Source: Cycas panzhihuaensis
Lineage: Eukaryota > Cycadophyta
Direction of reading: 5' to 3'
Length of the DNA: 64,000 nucleotides
NCBI GenBank assembly: GCA_023213395.1
Contig: CM041465.1
Location: 54,815,741-54,879,740, forward strand
Below, piece by piece: positions 48,419-60,200 of this stretch (within the stretch, counting starts at the first letter, position 1; the number at the start of each line of letters is the position of its first letter). The notes under the pieces were generated by a model. That model did no database searches and was not told where the DNA came from. It saw nothing but the letters and a program-made list of their open reading frames with translations. The position numbers and the translations under genes were made by a program.

Positions 48419-48499
48419 TAGCCTCAGACAACAGTTTGGATCCTAGTTTTATTAAGTTTCTTGTGGAACGCTCCATCCTTACGCTCTTCCCTTCATGCT

Positions 48500-49100
48500 C
48501 TCTCACCTCATCCACTATGCTGGTCTTGCAAATACCATTCATCAAATAATTGTATGTGAATATGTCCAGAGGGCAACCTGTTATAAACATTTACTAGAAT
48601 TTTAAGTAGGCCAAATCAAGACAACTAGATTTCACCAGGGCATCAATAACACAATTATATATGCATGTAGTGGGAGTGAGACCTAAATAAGTCATTTGAC
48701 TGAATACTTTTGTTGCATACTTTGCAAGCCCTAATTTGCCTTGACTAACAATTAGGGCACACGGTGCATCGTCTGAGAGCTTACAACCTGTATTTCTGAT
48801 TTCTTTCAATAACCCAAATAAAAAAATACATGGTCCTTTGCGAACAAGGATATTAATCAAAAGCCTTTGTATAACCAAACTATGTTGCTTGTGTCCCTCT
48901 TTGTGCTCGACCTAGATGAAGAATTTTTAAAGCTAGTAAAGGGTCATCCTGACACTACAATACTTTGGCTATATATTGATCCATCAGGCTGTCCAAATAC
49001 TCCTCAAATGCCTCGTTTAACTTCTGGAACTAGTCTTGTTGTTTGAGGAGGTCTTGAACATGTTCACACCCTAGAGTTAACATAACTAGTAGACGTTGTC
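48500..49100 (-). pseudogene. Captured PPR protein fragment
   Basis: The minus strand gives at least two recognisable pentatricopeptide repeats. The open part (48878-48594) reads LINILVRKGPCIFLFGLLKE, then AKYATKVFSQMTYLGLTP, TTCIYNCVIDALVKSS and CLDLAYLKF. After a frameshift it continues ITGCPLDIFTYNYLMNGIC and KTSIVDEV. TYN-L-x-N-G-xCK and VF-xxM-xxxGxxP are hallmark PPR wording. Upstream (48990-48890) the phrase DDPLLALKILHLGRAQRGTQ resembles the region preceding PPR repeats in such proteins. PPR proteins bind organelle RNA. This piece is antisense to element C, lacks both ends and has frameshifts. PPR genes are mostly intronless, so the capture route cannot be judged. Confidence 0.82.
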
Positions 49101-49480
49101 TAAGAAAATTACCGATGTTCCATATTTATCTGGAAACAACAATTATTGGATTCTTCTATTTGCAATAGTATCTAGATAAGATTCTTTCTAAATAAAACCA
49201 TTTGAAATCTATGGACTGACTTTCAGCTTTCTGAGACCCACCTTCAGAACTATCAGAATTACTACACCCACCTATAAAATCCCTAAATCAAGTCATTGTT
49301 CACTATCTTTGAAGCCTCATGGATAGATCTGCTCCCGCACCTCCATGATCCCATTACCTCCAGTCACTATGATCTCTTCAAAGTATTGCATTCGATTTAA
49401 TTCTTTTTTGGCATTGTTTTACCTCTGTGTAGTCATGCAAGCCATGTGATAGTGAGCAACATGGCAGCGGGGAGTATTAC
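49101..49480 (-). other. Rest of element C cargo, likely 5' flank of the PPR gene
   Basis: Less AT-rich sequence continuing upstream of the PPR fragment on the minus strand, without a clear open frame. It ends near a (TTTA)n tract at 49490-49515, where the element's own module begins. Confidence 0.4.
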
Positions 49481-49559
49481 ATTAGCTTTTATTTATTTAT
49501 TTATTTATTTATTTATTATTTTTTGTAAAGTTTTGATTTAATTAAAGTAAATTTAATAT

Positions 49560-50800
49560 TATTTCAAATTCAAGGTTTTAAAAGGGTATTAGCCCCTTTA
49601 AGCTTTATCCTCCAATCATAAGTTTCCTTCACATGACCTTTAGCCCATTTTGAATAGAGCCTTTTAGTTTTATAACTATTTTCCTTTTTTATTTTTTTAA
49701 ATTTTTCATTAAAATATAGGGTATCTAGTTAATTTTTGCCATATATCTTAATTGGGTTATCAGTTTCTGATAAAACCTATTCCATCGCATCTAAAAGTTT
49801 TTTAGGTATAATTTTAACTAGTCATTTGCCATATCCGGAGCTGATTTGACCTGTTTTCAATCAGTTTAAAGTCAATCATTTATTTTCAAAGCCTTTTTAA
49901 ATTATTTTCATAAAATCTCTTTCTTATTAAGTTATATTTTATTACTGAAAGATTATTTTTTATCCAAATCTACTCTGTATCCATCTATTTTTAACAAACT
50001 TCATCACTATTTACTCATTTTATTTTTTAGCATTTGTTTTAATCATTATTTTAATCAGTGAAAGTGACACTTTAGTGTTTTTTAGCACATTTACATAAAA
50101 AGTACTACTTACATTTTCAGTTATATCTCCTCAACTAGAAATCATATTTCCAAACCATAAAATTCGTTGTAATCCTAGTTCATAGCACTACTTCTTAAAG
50201 GTGTATTTTTCTTAATTTGACTCAATATCTTACAAGCTTAAATAGGTCAAAGTTAACCTTATTTTTGTTACCTATTTTATTAACCTTGGCAGGACACCTT
50301 TTATAGTTTCTTTAATATGTTAAGATTCATAGCTCATAATTGAGTACCGTCTAATTCTGGTAAAATATTTTTTAGAGATCCATAGTTTTAAGTTATTTTT
50401 ATTACATTTTAAGTCTATTTTGTAGGTGCTTCAAGCCCTCAAACTTAAGGTACGAAATAATTCTCAATTTACCATTATTGCACATTTTTTATACATTATT
50501 TCTAAAAGTTTTTAACTGAAAAGTATATTAAGCATCTCTCTAAACTATATTTAATTATTTTACATTATTCTACAAGTTTTTTACTAGCATTTCATAATAT
50601 TTTAAGCCCTAGGCTCCTGTTAAGCCTTAAAAGGAGGACTACATCTTTGGTACATTAAATCTTGACTTGCAAGAATCTATTTTCAAAACGATCAATTTTG
50701 TTGACTAGATATTTCATTGATCTTCAATTTGGTATAATTTCTCCTTATTTTAATTTATTTTGTACAGCTTTGAAGCTACTCAACTTGGGCATTTAAGGTA
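49560..50800 (+). other. Conserved noncoding module of the A-D family (copy C)
   Basis: Landmarks shared with A: GGGTATCTAGTTAATTTTTG, CTGATAAAACCTATTCC, GGAGCTGATTTGACC, TTTTTTAGCACATTT, AAGCCCTAGGCTCCTG and TCTTGACTTGCAAGAATC. No long open frame. Confidence 0.75.
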
Positions 50801-51610
50801 TTCGAATAGGCTTGTCTTTTAAAGCTTTTTAAGGAGTATTTTATTTTATTTCTTATTGATCATTTATAATACATGTTTGAGGTTCCCATTTAACTTTCAT
50901 ATAACTTCTTTTAAAGCTAATTTATAGAAGAAATTACTCATATACATCTAAGATAAGTGACAAGCCAATTGGACCTACAACTTAAAATGGGTACAATTCA
51001 TTTTTTCTTAAAGGTTTCTTCTTCATGTTCTTTATCTTTCAAAATGAAAATATACATATATATTTTAGTTTTTTAGCATTATATATCTTCTTCAAGGTAA
51101 AAGGATTTCATGCATTGAAAAAGAAAGACATTTTCTTGCTCAAATTTGTGGTTATTCATTTAAAAATCAAAAGCTTAAGGATTCTTTATTTTTCATCATC
51201 AAAGCTTTATTTCATATTTACACAGTTTAAAAGATCTTAGTTATATGCAAAATTTGTTCTTATATTCATTATATTTCAAAGTATATCTAAAAATCATATT
51301 TTAAACTTTATTCTAAAGGCACTTATTGAAAGTACTTTTTCCATTTATCATTGTTGAAAAATTCATTTCCTTATTGCACTTATAAAAGTTGCATCTAGTT
51401 GATTTATTTTCTAAAAGCATCTTTCATTTTTCAAAGGCATTATGATTATTTATATAATTCTTTCAAAGAGTATATTTGAAATTATATAAGTTTATTGATT
51501 TATTGAGTTCTTTGATTCTTTCTAAAGGCACATATTTTGTTGAGAAATACAAAAATCTCATTTGGTAAAAACATATCTTTTTTTGTTATGTATTAAAGTT
51601 TCCAATACAA

Positions 51611-52192
51611 ATGGCAATCAATCTAAATAAAATACAATTCCCTATATTTAATTGCCATAATTTTTCACAATGGTATAAAACAATGCAAAATTATTTTGTT
51701 ACACATAATCTTTGGAGTTACCTACAAGATGAATATGATTTTAATATTAAAGAAAACTTTAAAAAGGACAATGAAGTCTTAAGGATATTATTCTGCACTA
51801 TAGATGATAATATTTTCTCTAAAGTTTATGAACTGACAACTTCCAAATCTGTATGGGACATCTTAGTTTCTACTTATGAGGGAGATACCTTCAATGTAAA
51901 TGAATTTAACATTGATATTGTTGAGCATGTGATACAAGTGCATGAGCAGCTTGATGATGATAAAAAGACTAATGAGGAAAATTCAAGTTAAATGCATGAT
52001 CATCTTGCTGCACAAGAAGATGATCCTCCATTTGAGGGGGAGAAATCTGATGATATGATAGTTACTCACAATATAAAGATTTTAGAAGATAAAGTTAAAG
52101 TTTCAGGAGATGAAGTTAGAGTTGTAGTCATTCACTTTCATTCAAATAAGCATACATTTACTTATAAATTTTTTAAACCACTCAATGGTTAA
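51611..52192 (+). pseudogene. gag-like ORF of element C
   Basis: ATG at 51611, 193 codons, with a single in-frame TAA at 51989-51991 where the related ORF in A has CAA. Blocks are IQFPIFNCHNFSQWYKTM, NYFVTHNLWSYLQDEYDF, ILFCTIDDN, ELTTSKSVWDILVSTYEGD, then an acidic Glu/Asp/Lys-rich tail with DDPPFEGEKSDD. It is the best-preserved copy of the family's only ORF. There is no zinc knuckle and no pol downstream. It should encode a capsid-type N-terminal domain that may help the RNA enter particles made by another element. Confidence 0.85.
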
Positions 52193-52320
52193 ATAATACA
52201 TATTGATAAAAGGATGAAGCAAGTTAATAGTGATCAAGCTAAAAAATAAATTTTATAAGTTTTTTTCAAGTTTAAATTTTATAAGTTTAAAGAGAAGATA
52301 AAGTTGTTCGTGATGACCAC

Positions 52321-52332
52321 TAAGGGGGAGAA
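52321..52332 (+). promoter_or_regulatory. Polypurine tract of element C
   Basis: TAAGGGGGAGAA directly before the 3' LTR. Confidence 0.88.
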
Positions 52333-52699
52333 TATTATGGTTATTGATCATCACCCCACTCCCACCTTTCACACAAGAGTGCACACCCCACTCCCACCTT
52401 TTACACATATGAGTGCACACATGTGAAGGTAAGTAAGGTAAGGTTAAAGTTAATTTGAGTTAAGTTATATAATATTTTATTATTGTTTAAATTCTAGGGG
52501 TTGAGGAGTTTCCCTCCTCCCCTAAATTATATATTTATAGGGATGTGCAACTCTTGTATCTTTAGACACCGCCTACATATGGAGATTTTCTATGTACTCA
52601 TTCATCATGGATTGAATACAAAGGTTTATGTGTTTATGCAATAATATTTTTGACTATATGATTATGCTCTGCTCAATCTCCATCGTTTATATTTCTTCA
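52333..52699 (+). repeat. 3' LTR of element C
   Basis: Opens TATTATGGTTATTG and ends TTCTTCA. It contains an internal duplication of a CACCCCACTCCCACC unit absent from the 5' LTR. Confidence 0.9.
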
Positions 52700-52704
52700 A
52701 CAAT

Positions 52705-53336
52705 GATATATAAGAGAAAGATACAACATGAAACACCATATTTATATGTGAAAAATCCTAGATAGAAAAAACTACGGGAGAATAGTGGAGCTTGAAAAAG
52801 GTTAATATATCAAGGTCATTTATATAGATTAATTAAGTAACCTTAAGATATATTGTTAGCATAAGTCTCTTAGTGAAATGTGATTTATATGTAATTTCAA
52901 GTTCATGTCATTAGGCGGGAAAATCCTAAGCCTAATGCTCACCCTCAATAATGAAAGGCAAAATCTCAAGGAGAGAGTTATTATTCATTATCACCTCTAA
53001 GCTTTGTTCCCATATCTTATTTTCATCTCTTTTTCATTCTCCATTGCCATGATGTGTATTTGAGTGATTTACTCTTTAGATCCATCATTCATTCATGTGG
53101 TATCAGAATTAGAAAGGGATTTATTCACTCCATTCTACTTGCATGGAGTCAGTTTATCTCTCCTTCAGCTTTAATATGAAGTATTGAGAGTGCACTCATT
53201 ATTTTTAAAATTTTGAGAGTTTTTTTATCATACAAAGCTTGTATTTCATTTATAGTATATTTCAATATCTTCTATTTATTTTGAAGTGCATTGCGGATTA
53301 AAGTTATTAACCAAAAGAAAGTTTCATAGCTTTAGG
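52705..53336. other. Spacer between elements C and D
   Basis: AT-rich. It includes GGTATCAGAATTAGAAAGG at about 53100, which resembles a primer-binding site and suggests an old LTR end lies just before it, but I found no partner LTR. Confidence 0.45.
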
Positions 53337-53773
53337 TGAAGGAAAATATACTTGTAGGAGAACAGGGCAGAACATGTAACTGAATCACATGGATCAATAT
53401 TGTAACAATACATCAATGTATCATAATTACAATAGCATAAACCATGAAAGCATTATTATTCAATCCATTGTAGCAAAAAAGAGTAATACAAATTTCCAAT
53501 AAGGAGGCGGTGTCTAAAGACACCAGGGTTGCACACCCCTTAATATTTATAATTTGGGGGAGGAGGGAAACTCCTCAACCCCTGAATTCAAAATAATAAT
53601 AAAATAATGTTAACTTAACTCAAATAAAACTAACTCAACTTAACATAAATCAAAGTTAAACTTACCTTAACTTACCTTGACATGTTGAGTATCACATATC
53701 TAAATTGAAGTTGATGAGGTGTACAATCCTGGTTAGAAAGGTGGGAGTGGAGTGATGATGATTAACTCCAACA
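53337..53773 (-). repeat. 3' LTR of element D
   Basis: On the minus strand it opens TGTTGGAGTTAATCATC and ends CCTTCA. The plus-strand TTCTCCCCCTTAATGTC directly after 53773 is the polypurine tract complement. It carries the GGTGTCTTTAGACACC hairpin. Confidence 0.92.
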
Positions 53774-53877
53774 TTCTCCCCCTTAATGTCATCATGAACA
53801 CTTGTATCTTTTCCTTGAACTTATGGAACTTGTACTTGAAAAAAACTTTGAAATTCTGATCTTGATTAACATACTTC

Positions 53878-54503
53878 AACCTTCTTGCAAAATATATCTC
53901 TTTACCAAGGAATGATGAAAGAAACTGTAAGTAGATGATACTTGATTCAAGTATGTATGTATAGATGCAACTTTGACTTTGTCAACTGGAACATTGAGAA
54001 AATTTTAAATTTGAACTTTATCTTTTGTAATCTTTATGCTCTGAACAACTGTCATATCATCAAGTTCATTCTTCGTCATGTCATATGATTCATTTTTATT
54101 CGCCCCCTTAAATGGAGGATCAAATCCTTATGTAGCAAGTTGGTCCTATATTTGATCTGAATCTTCATTGGTTTTGTCATCATGATCTACGAGTTCTATC
54201 ACGTATCTCACATGCTCAACAAAAATATCATCAAATACATAGAGGGTATCTCCCCCATAAGTAGAAATCAATACATTCCAAACTGATTTAGAAGTTGTTA
54301 ATTCAGAAACCTTTGAAAAACATCATCATTCATAGTGCAAAATAATAAACCTAAAACTTTATTATCTTTCTAAAATTTTCTTTAATACTAAGGTCACATT
54401 CATGTTGCAAATACTTTAAAAGATCATGTTCAATAAAGTAAGTTTGCATGGTGTCATACCATAGTGAAAAGTTATGGCCATCGAAAATGGGGAATTATGT
54501 CAT
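53878..54503 (-). pseudogene. gag-like ORF of element D
   Basis: Starts on the minus strand at 54503 and has a stop at codon 3. Blocks are FPIFDGHNFSLWYDTM, TYFIEHDLLKYLQHE, IKENFRK, then frameshifts. Further on are YDMTKNELDDMTVVQSIK and VPVDKVKVASIHTYLNQ. It corresponds to the ORFs of A-C but is more decayed than those of B and C. Confidence 0.75.
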
Positions 54504-54784
54504 TTTATCAAAAAACTTTAGTACATATAAGGTATGCTTTTACTAAATCAAGAAGGTCAATAAACTAATGAATATATATGATTTTAGATATATTTTTCAA
54601 AAGAAATATAATGCACTAATGAACTTATATGATTTCATATAAACCTGTTGATTTTTCAAATGAATAAATATAAACTTTCAATCAATAAATCCTTAACCTT
54701 GATAATAATGTATAATGTTGAAAAAAACTAAAATATATGTATATTTTACTTTGAAAGATAAGGAGTATGAAAAAACTTTTTTGA

Positions 54785-57333
54785 AAAAGGGTTAGAGGAC
54801 AACTGAAACGCTCTCCGCGGGAATGTGATCCTACGTCTAGCAAAGAGATACAAAACACAACACAGACTGGGCTAGACAGTGAGGATCTCACCTCGCGGGT
54901 CGTCCGTCTTGGCCGGAGCGCTGCACGGATCGCAAGGTGCTGGTTGCTTCCTGTGTAGGCCAAAGCAAGGCAGGCCTTCCTACCCTTGATGGCGGAAGGG
55001 AAAAGGAAACCTCACGTTGCGGCTTCTCAAGGTGATGAGAAGGCAACGAGAGGGCAACAAACTCAACGTGCAACGGGCGTGAAGTAAGGCATGGGTTGGG
55101 AAATACAACGTAAATGGGTCTTCTGTCTCTACGTAATGCAATGTAGAAGAAAGCAGTGTAAAAGTAAACATAAAATAAAAGACTATTTCCCTTTTCTTTA
55201 TATTCCTTCTTTTACCTATTAAGCATGTAAAAAAGGCAAGAACGATAAAAAGGAAAAAAATAAAGGAAACGCGAGGAATACTTGGATCCGGCGGTTGAGG
55301 ATGAAGTGCGGATCCTCTCTCTCGGTTGCGCTCCTTTCCTCTCTCCTCCACGCATGCAACGTCGGTTGGAGGCGACGAAGGGGGTTTACTTACCTCCCCT
55401 AAGGCATGCAAAGACTGAATAAAACGAAAGGACGAAAAGCAAAGCTCGAAACGAAAAGGGAGAAGAGATACTGCGAGCCGAGGCAAGAAGCCAAGGTTGA
55501 TCTCGTGCACCACTCCCTCGACGTGATCCCGCAAACAAAGCAGAGAATGCCTTCCTCTCGGGAGAGGCTACTGAGCACAACAAGATATATGTGTATATCG
55601 AGATGAAATCAACTAAACTAAAGAAACCAAGTTACACACCAACACGTAACCAAAATGAAACAACATCACTGCAGTAAGCATGCAAACTGTCAAGCACCAC
55701 AAAATGTACTATATGGGACTGAGTGTAGCCTCGGGATGGCTAACTCACCCACGAGGGGTCTCCACGGGGTCCAGGAAGGTAATGCTAGCAGGCAACGAGG
55801 TGGGACAGGTAGTGACAGGTTGCCTACACCAAAGGAAAAGAACTCAAACCGACCCTCTTAGGCTTCCCTAACCCCGTTTCCTAAGAAAGAGCGGGTGATA
55901 AAGGGAGAGAGAGGACAAGGGACGGAACCCTTGGGGAGAAGGATGGCAATGGGGGACGGAACCCCGCCTATCTCCCTCTAATCCTCGCGTGAAACCCTTT
56001 ATACCGACTAGCTTAGGAAATGGTGAGAGAGAAAGCTAGAAAGGGAAGGACGAATCTCAAGGAAATGCAAAGAAATGTAACTAATCTAAGGGCAGCGCTA
56101 TAGTAAGTCACCACTAGCCAAGATTACTTGCATCCAATGACAAAAGAAGATCCCAAAGCAAGTATATACAAAAGAGAGGAAGGAAATTGTAAATAGAACC
56201 ATCAAAAAGCAAGGAAAAAGCACCAACAAGAAGCTAAAAAATACCTTGAAGGGAGAAGAGCATGCATGCATGCACCTTGGCTACTTGGAGCAGCAGCACA
56301 AGCAATGTCTATGGCTGGTTTTTTTGGTGTCCTTTGCAAGAAGATGGAAGGAGGAAGCTCCGTGCAAGATGGGAGCTAGAAGTTGTCCTTTGGAGTAGTC
56401 TTTCTTGTGAAGAAATGCTTTAGATCTTTGAGTATTCGCAAGAGAAGGTGAAGCTTGTGATGGAGAGACGTAGGGGCAAGAATGGCCTGCAACTCAACTG
56501 GTAGTAGCCCACTTCACTTCTGCTCAACTACTGTGCATGAAAATCCTTAGTTTCTGTGCTTTCCTTTGTCTTTTGGTAGAGAGTTTTTGCTTAGAAGTCT
56601 AGAAAAGTGAACTCAAGAATGAGGCAAATGAATGAAAAAGAGGTTTTATGCCTTGGGCATAGCAGTGAACGTTGGGGGCCTTGGGCGCCTCAATCGTTCG
56701 AGCCACGCTGTGCGGTTCAAAAAACGCGCCACCGCGTGGTTTCTTTTTAAATTTTAACGATCGTCTGGCGGCATCCAGCTAAGATGCATCATGCCAGAAC
56801 TTTGTGGTACCGCTAAGTTTGCGCAGACAAATTTGAAATTTAATAAAGATAAAATGCAACCTAAAAGTCATAAAAATCGACTTTTAAGGTAAGAGCAAGG
56901 GCTGAACATGAATTAAATCAATCGGGGAAGGCCGAGGCGGTGGGCAATGCAAAGCGATGCAAAGAGCCCCAACTAAGGGTTAAACCAGGCTTAGAAAGGG
57001 TTTGCAACATAAGTGGCACGCGGCAATAAGGACAAACGAGCTGGCAAGAGCATCCTGAGAGACCATGGAGACATCGTGAGTGGCTGTACGCCATACGGGG
57101 TGTCGCATCCGCTTATGGATGCCCCCGCTGTGAGTCGTCATAGGCTAAGAGGGTGCCGTTAGGCACATGCATTATGAACAGGCAAACGAGCAATGCGTGC
57201 AGGCAGGCACATGTCAATCAAACTATTCTAAATTACCTTAGCAATCATAAGTAAGAAAAGTAAGAACATATACCTGCACAAACCTGTGTCGATGCGTCCC
57301 GAGTCCATTCCCGGTAGCCGGGAAACAACAACC
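54785..57333. other. 2.5 kb GC-rich block inside element D, unidentified
   Basis: The composition changes abruptly at both ends. On the module side it interrupts the minus-strand phrase GCTGTTAAACTTAAGG, which continues uninterrupted in A and C. On the other side the AT-rich sequence before the gag ORF resumes. Inside are purine-rich stretches, CGCG and GGGG runs and several frames up to 184 codons (54980-55534 minus), none recognisable. No LTR pair, PBS or RT is visible. The two ends carry loosely similar GCGGGAATGTGATC and CCGGGAATGGACTC sequences. It may be a captured host segment or a second non-autonomous transposon. Confidence 0.5.
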
Positions 57334-58350
57334 TTAAGTTTAACAGCTTAAAAACTATACTAAATGATATCAGAATGATGTGAAACTCTATGAGTATGAA
57401 GATAAACAAAATATGAATCCAACGAAACTAACCGTTTTGAAAACTGGTTCATATAAGTCAAGTTTTGATGATCCAAAGAAAGCAGACCTTATTTTGAGGC
57501 CTAACAGGAGCCAAAGCTCAAAATTACATAAAAATGCTAAAATAACTTTCTAAAATGCTGAGAAATGGTTAAATATTATTTAAAAGACTGCTCAATATAC
57601 TTTCAGTTGAAAATTTTTTAGAAATATATATAAAACTATGTAAAAAATGGTAGGTTTAAAGCAATAAAGTACCTATAATTTGGGTGAATTAAAAATTAGT
57701 AAAAATATGTTAAAATATATAAAAAACTATATAATATCGAAGCTAAATGAGTCATCTTCCCAACAAAACTAACGTAACTAAATTTGGATGTCAAACAGGA
57801 AAGTTATAGCGAAGATAGTAACAGGTACCTTTATGGTAAAATGTTAAGAAAAATGTTAAAAACCACTAAAATGCTACTTTCAGTGATTAAAATAGTGGTC
57901 AAAATGAATTCTAAAAAATAAAATAAAATATGAATAATGAAGTTTGTTGAACTTAGATCAATGTAGAATAAATCTGGGTAGAAAATAGTTTCTCGGTAAT
58001 AAAATACAATCAGTTTAAAAAGTAATTTTATAAAAAGTTTAAAAAATACTAAAAAAATGACTAATTGACTTTAAATCGACTGAAACGGGGTGAAATCAGC
58101 ACCAAACTGGTCATATTACTAGTCAAAATTGATCTACGAAAGATTTATGATCTAATGAAACTGGTTTCGTTAGAAGTTGATAAGCCAATGAGGAGTTATG
58201 GCAAAAATCTGCCAATAACCCTATGTAAAGATAAAAATTAAAAAAATAAAATGAAAAAAGATTTTCAAGATTGTTGGCCCCTTGTGATAATGACAAAGGT
58301 CACGTGGTAATCTCTTATGACTGGGGGCGGAGTTGTAAGGGAGCTAGGGT
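57334..58350 (-). other. Conserved noncoding module of the A-D family (copy D)
   Basis: Minus-strand landmarks shared with A-C are GCTGTTAAACTTAAGG, GCTCCTGTTAGGCCTCAAAA, CAGTTTTCAAAACGGTTAG and GGGTTATTGGCAGATTTTTG. No long open frame. Confidence 0.75.
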
Positions 58351-58525
58351 TTTCAAAAAACCTGGATCTCAAAATATATTCAATATGGTTAAATTTTTTT
58401 AAAACTTTATAAAAAAATAAAACAAAATGAGATTTTGAAATGAAACGTTTTAAAAAAGAACGCACCATCGATCATAATATATTTTTAAATTGTATTTTTT
58501 TAAATGGCATTGGGCTTAACCAATG

Positions 58526-58529
<4 letters not shown>

Positions 58530-58603
<74 letters not shown>
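58530..58603. repeat. (AT)n microsatellite
   Basis: An uninterrupted AT run of about 37 units at the boundary between module and cargo of element D. Confidence 0.97.
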
Positions 58604-58606
<3 letters not shown>

Positions 58607-60200
58607 ATAAAAGAAGAATGAAGCATTGTTAACGTCGCCATTCCAGGGAACACATAAGCCGCTAGCTGTATGATATTTCAACTAGTGTTCTATGAATGTT
58701 CTCTGAAATTTCAACATAGGAAAATGAATGTAGATGAATCAATTTTTTCTTGTTAGGGGCTCCTTCAGCACGCCTTCTTCCTTCCAATATTTAATTCTTA
58801 GATCCGACTCTACGTAACTTTCAGTGTAGGTGGTAGTAGCTAGGGATTATAAAGTGATAGCTGAAGCTTCAGATTCAATACACTCAAATGGAGTTCTACC
58901 TTAGCTTGAAATGGGTCCTTACATAAGAAGTAAATCTGAGGAGTAAAGGCTTATTAACCCTTTAGATGTGGTCAAGAAATCCCATGTATTTAAGACCATT
59001 ATTGATGGAATGCACGTTGACAGTAAAAAATACTAGAATTTCAAAGGATTGAGATGTCGAATATGCAGGAGCATAGCTGTGGTATTCTTTGAAAACAAAA
59101 ATTAACTTGTTGTTTCCTTTTGGTCCCGTTACTGCTACTTCAGCTTCATGGAACATGAAGCATGGTTGGGTGTTTTCTATTTAGCCTGTGGTTTTCTTTG
59201 GTGTTTTCTGATTGGGGGAGAAATAATTACGTAGACTGCCTCCTTAATAGCGAGATCGATTTTCTCTACTCAAAAGAACCTCTTACATCATTCAAGAAGT
59301 CTAGTCTAGTATTCTACTATGTAGTATAGTGGATAATGTTGCCAGCTAGATGACTTATTCTGACCCCACCAAATGCCTTAAAGGGAGGACGTCTTGCCTT
59401 GTGGGGAAATGCAAGTGGGAGGATGTCCTGCCTTGTGGAGAAATGCGAATAGGAGAAACGTGAACATGTTGGGGACGTCTTGACGTTGGTAGTTAAACGT
59501 CAAGATGTGGTGAGGACCTGTAGGCCGTGGGAGAAGGAGATCCCAACGAGAGTCCAACGGTACGTCTTGACATTGGCAGTCAAACATCAAGACGTGGTGA
59601 GGACCTACGGGTCGTGGGAGAAGTAAGCGCCAATGGGAGTCTAGCGTCAAGAGACCAATGTCCATTGTACTGAATGTGGCAATCAGTCTATTAAAGATTC
59701 TCAAGCTGACATTGCTATCCTTCTTAGAAAGTTAATTCGAGATGAAATACAAGTTGGAAAAATAGATAAAGAAGTATATGAAAAGCTTGAAATAGAATAC
59801 GGGGAGATAATCCTATATGCCCCTCTTTTCCTAGAGAGTTGAATGGTTGGGCTTCAAAATAGCTTATGGAGTTTATTGGATATATAAATGAAGACAACAA
59901 AAAATCACTCTCTCAATGTGATGTTCAGGGCCTTTTGCCAACATATATTAAGAAAAGAATAAAGTTTTGCAGTTGGATTCTAATTATCAAATATGTTCTG
60001 AGTTTCAAGATGCTATACTATGTTCTATTTTTCTTAAGGGTACTTGACCCTATTTATTTTTTTGTGTTTTTTTTTTCTTTTGAATCTTGCAAAGAAAACT
60101 TACTTAATAATATGAGTTTTCAGTTAAAAAAAAAATTAAAAAATATATGTTTAAATTTAAAATAAATGAAGAACCAAATATTTCAAGGTCATGCAAAAAA
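58604..60200 (-). other. Cargo of element D, unidentified host-like sequence
   Basis: Less AT-rich than the element's own parts. A 64-codon minus frame (59156-58962) opens MFHEAEVAVTGPKGNNKL and reads like coding sequence, but I cannot name it. On the plus strand at about 59675-59840, ADIAILLRKLIRDEIQVGKI and DKEVYEKLEIEYGEII also look protein-like. A tandem-repeat block lies between them. The segment is probably captured DNA from one or two sources. Confidence 0.45.
59375..59650. repeat. Two tandem duplications in element D cargo
   Basis: A unit of roughly 38 bp with GGACGTCTTGCCTTGTGG is repeated at about 59388 and 59424. A second unit of about 88 bp, starting CGTCTTGACGTTGG and containing GTGGTGAGGACCT, is repeated at about 59475 and 59563. 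A 108-codon minus frame through them shows the matching protein repeat LDSxWxLLLPRPxGPHH, best seen as a by-product of the duplication. Confidence 0.75.

Larger units (their letters stand above)
46486..52699 (+). mobile_element. Element C: gag-only LTR element carrying PPR sequence
   Basis: LTRs at 46486-46835 and 52333-52699, a PBS at 46838 and TAAGGGGGAGAA just before the 3' LTR. Flanks are ATAAT and ACAAT, a target duplication with one C-to-T difference. Internal order is leader repeats (46850-47745), cargo (47745-49480), conserved module (49560-50800), gag-like ORF (51611-52192). No pol is present. It has the same plan as A, B and D but different cargo. Confidence 0.92.

Noticed and set aside
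54980-55534. 184-codon minus-strand open frame in the GC-rich block of D
   Set aside because: Low-complexity Ser/Phe/Leu/Arg composition, several overlapping frames of similar length and no motif. Kept only as part of an unidentified block.
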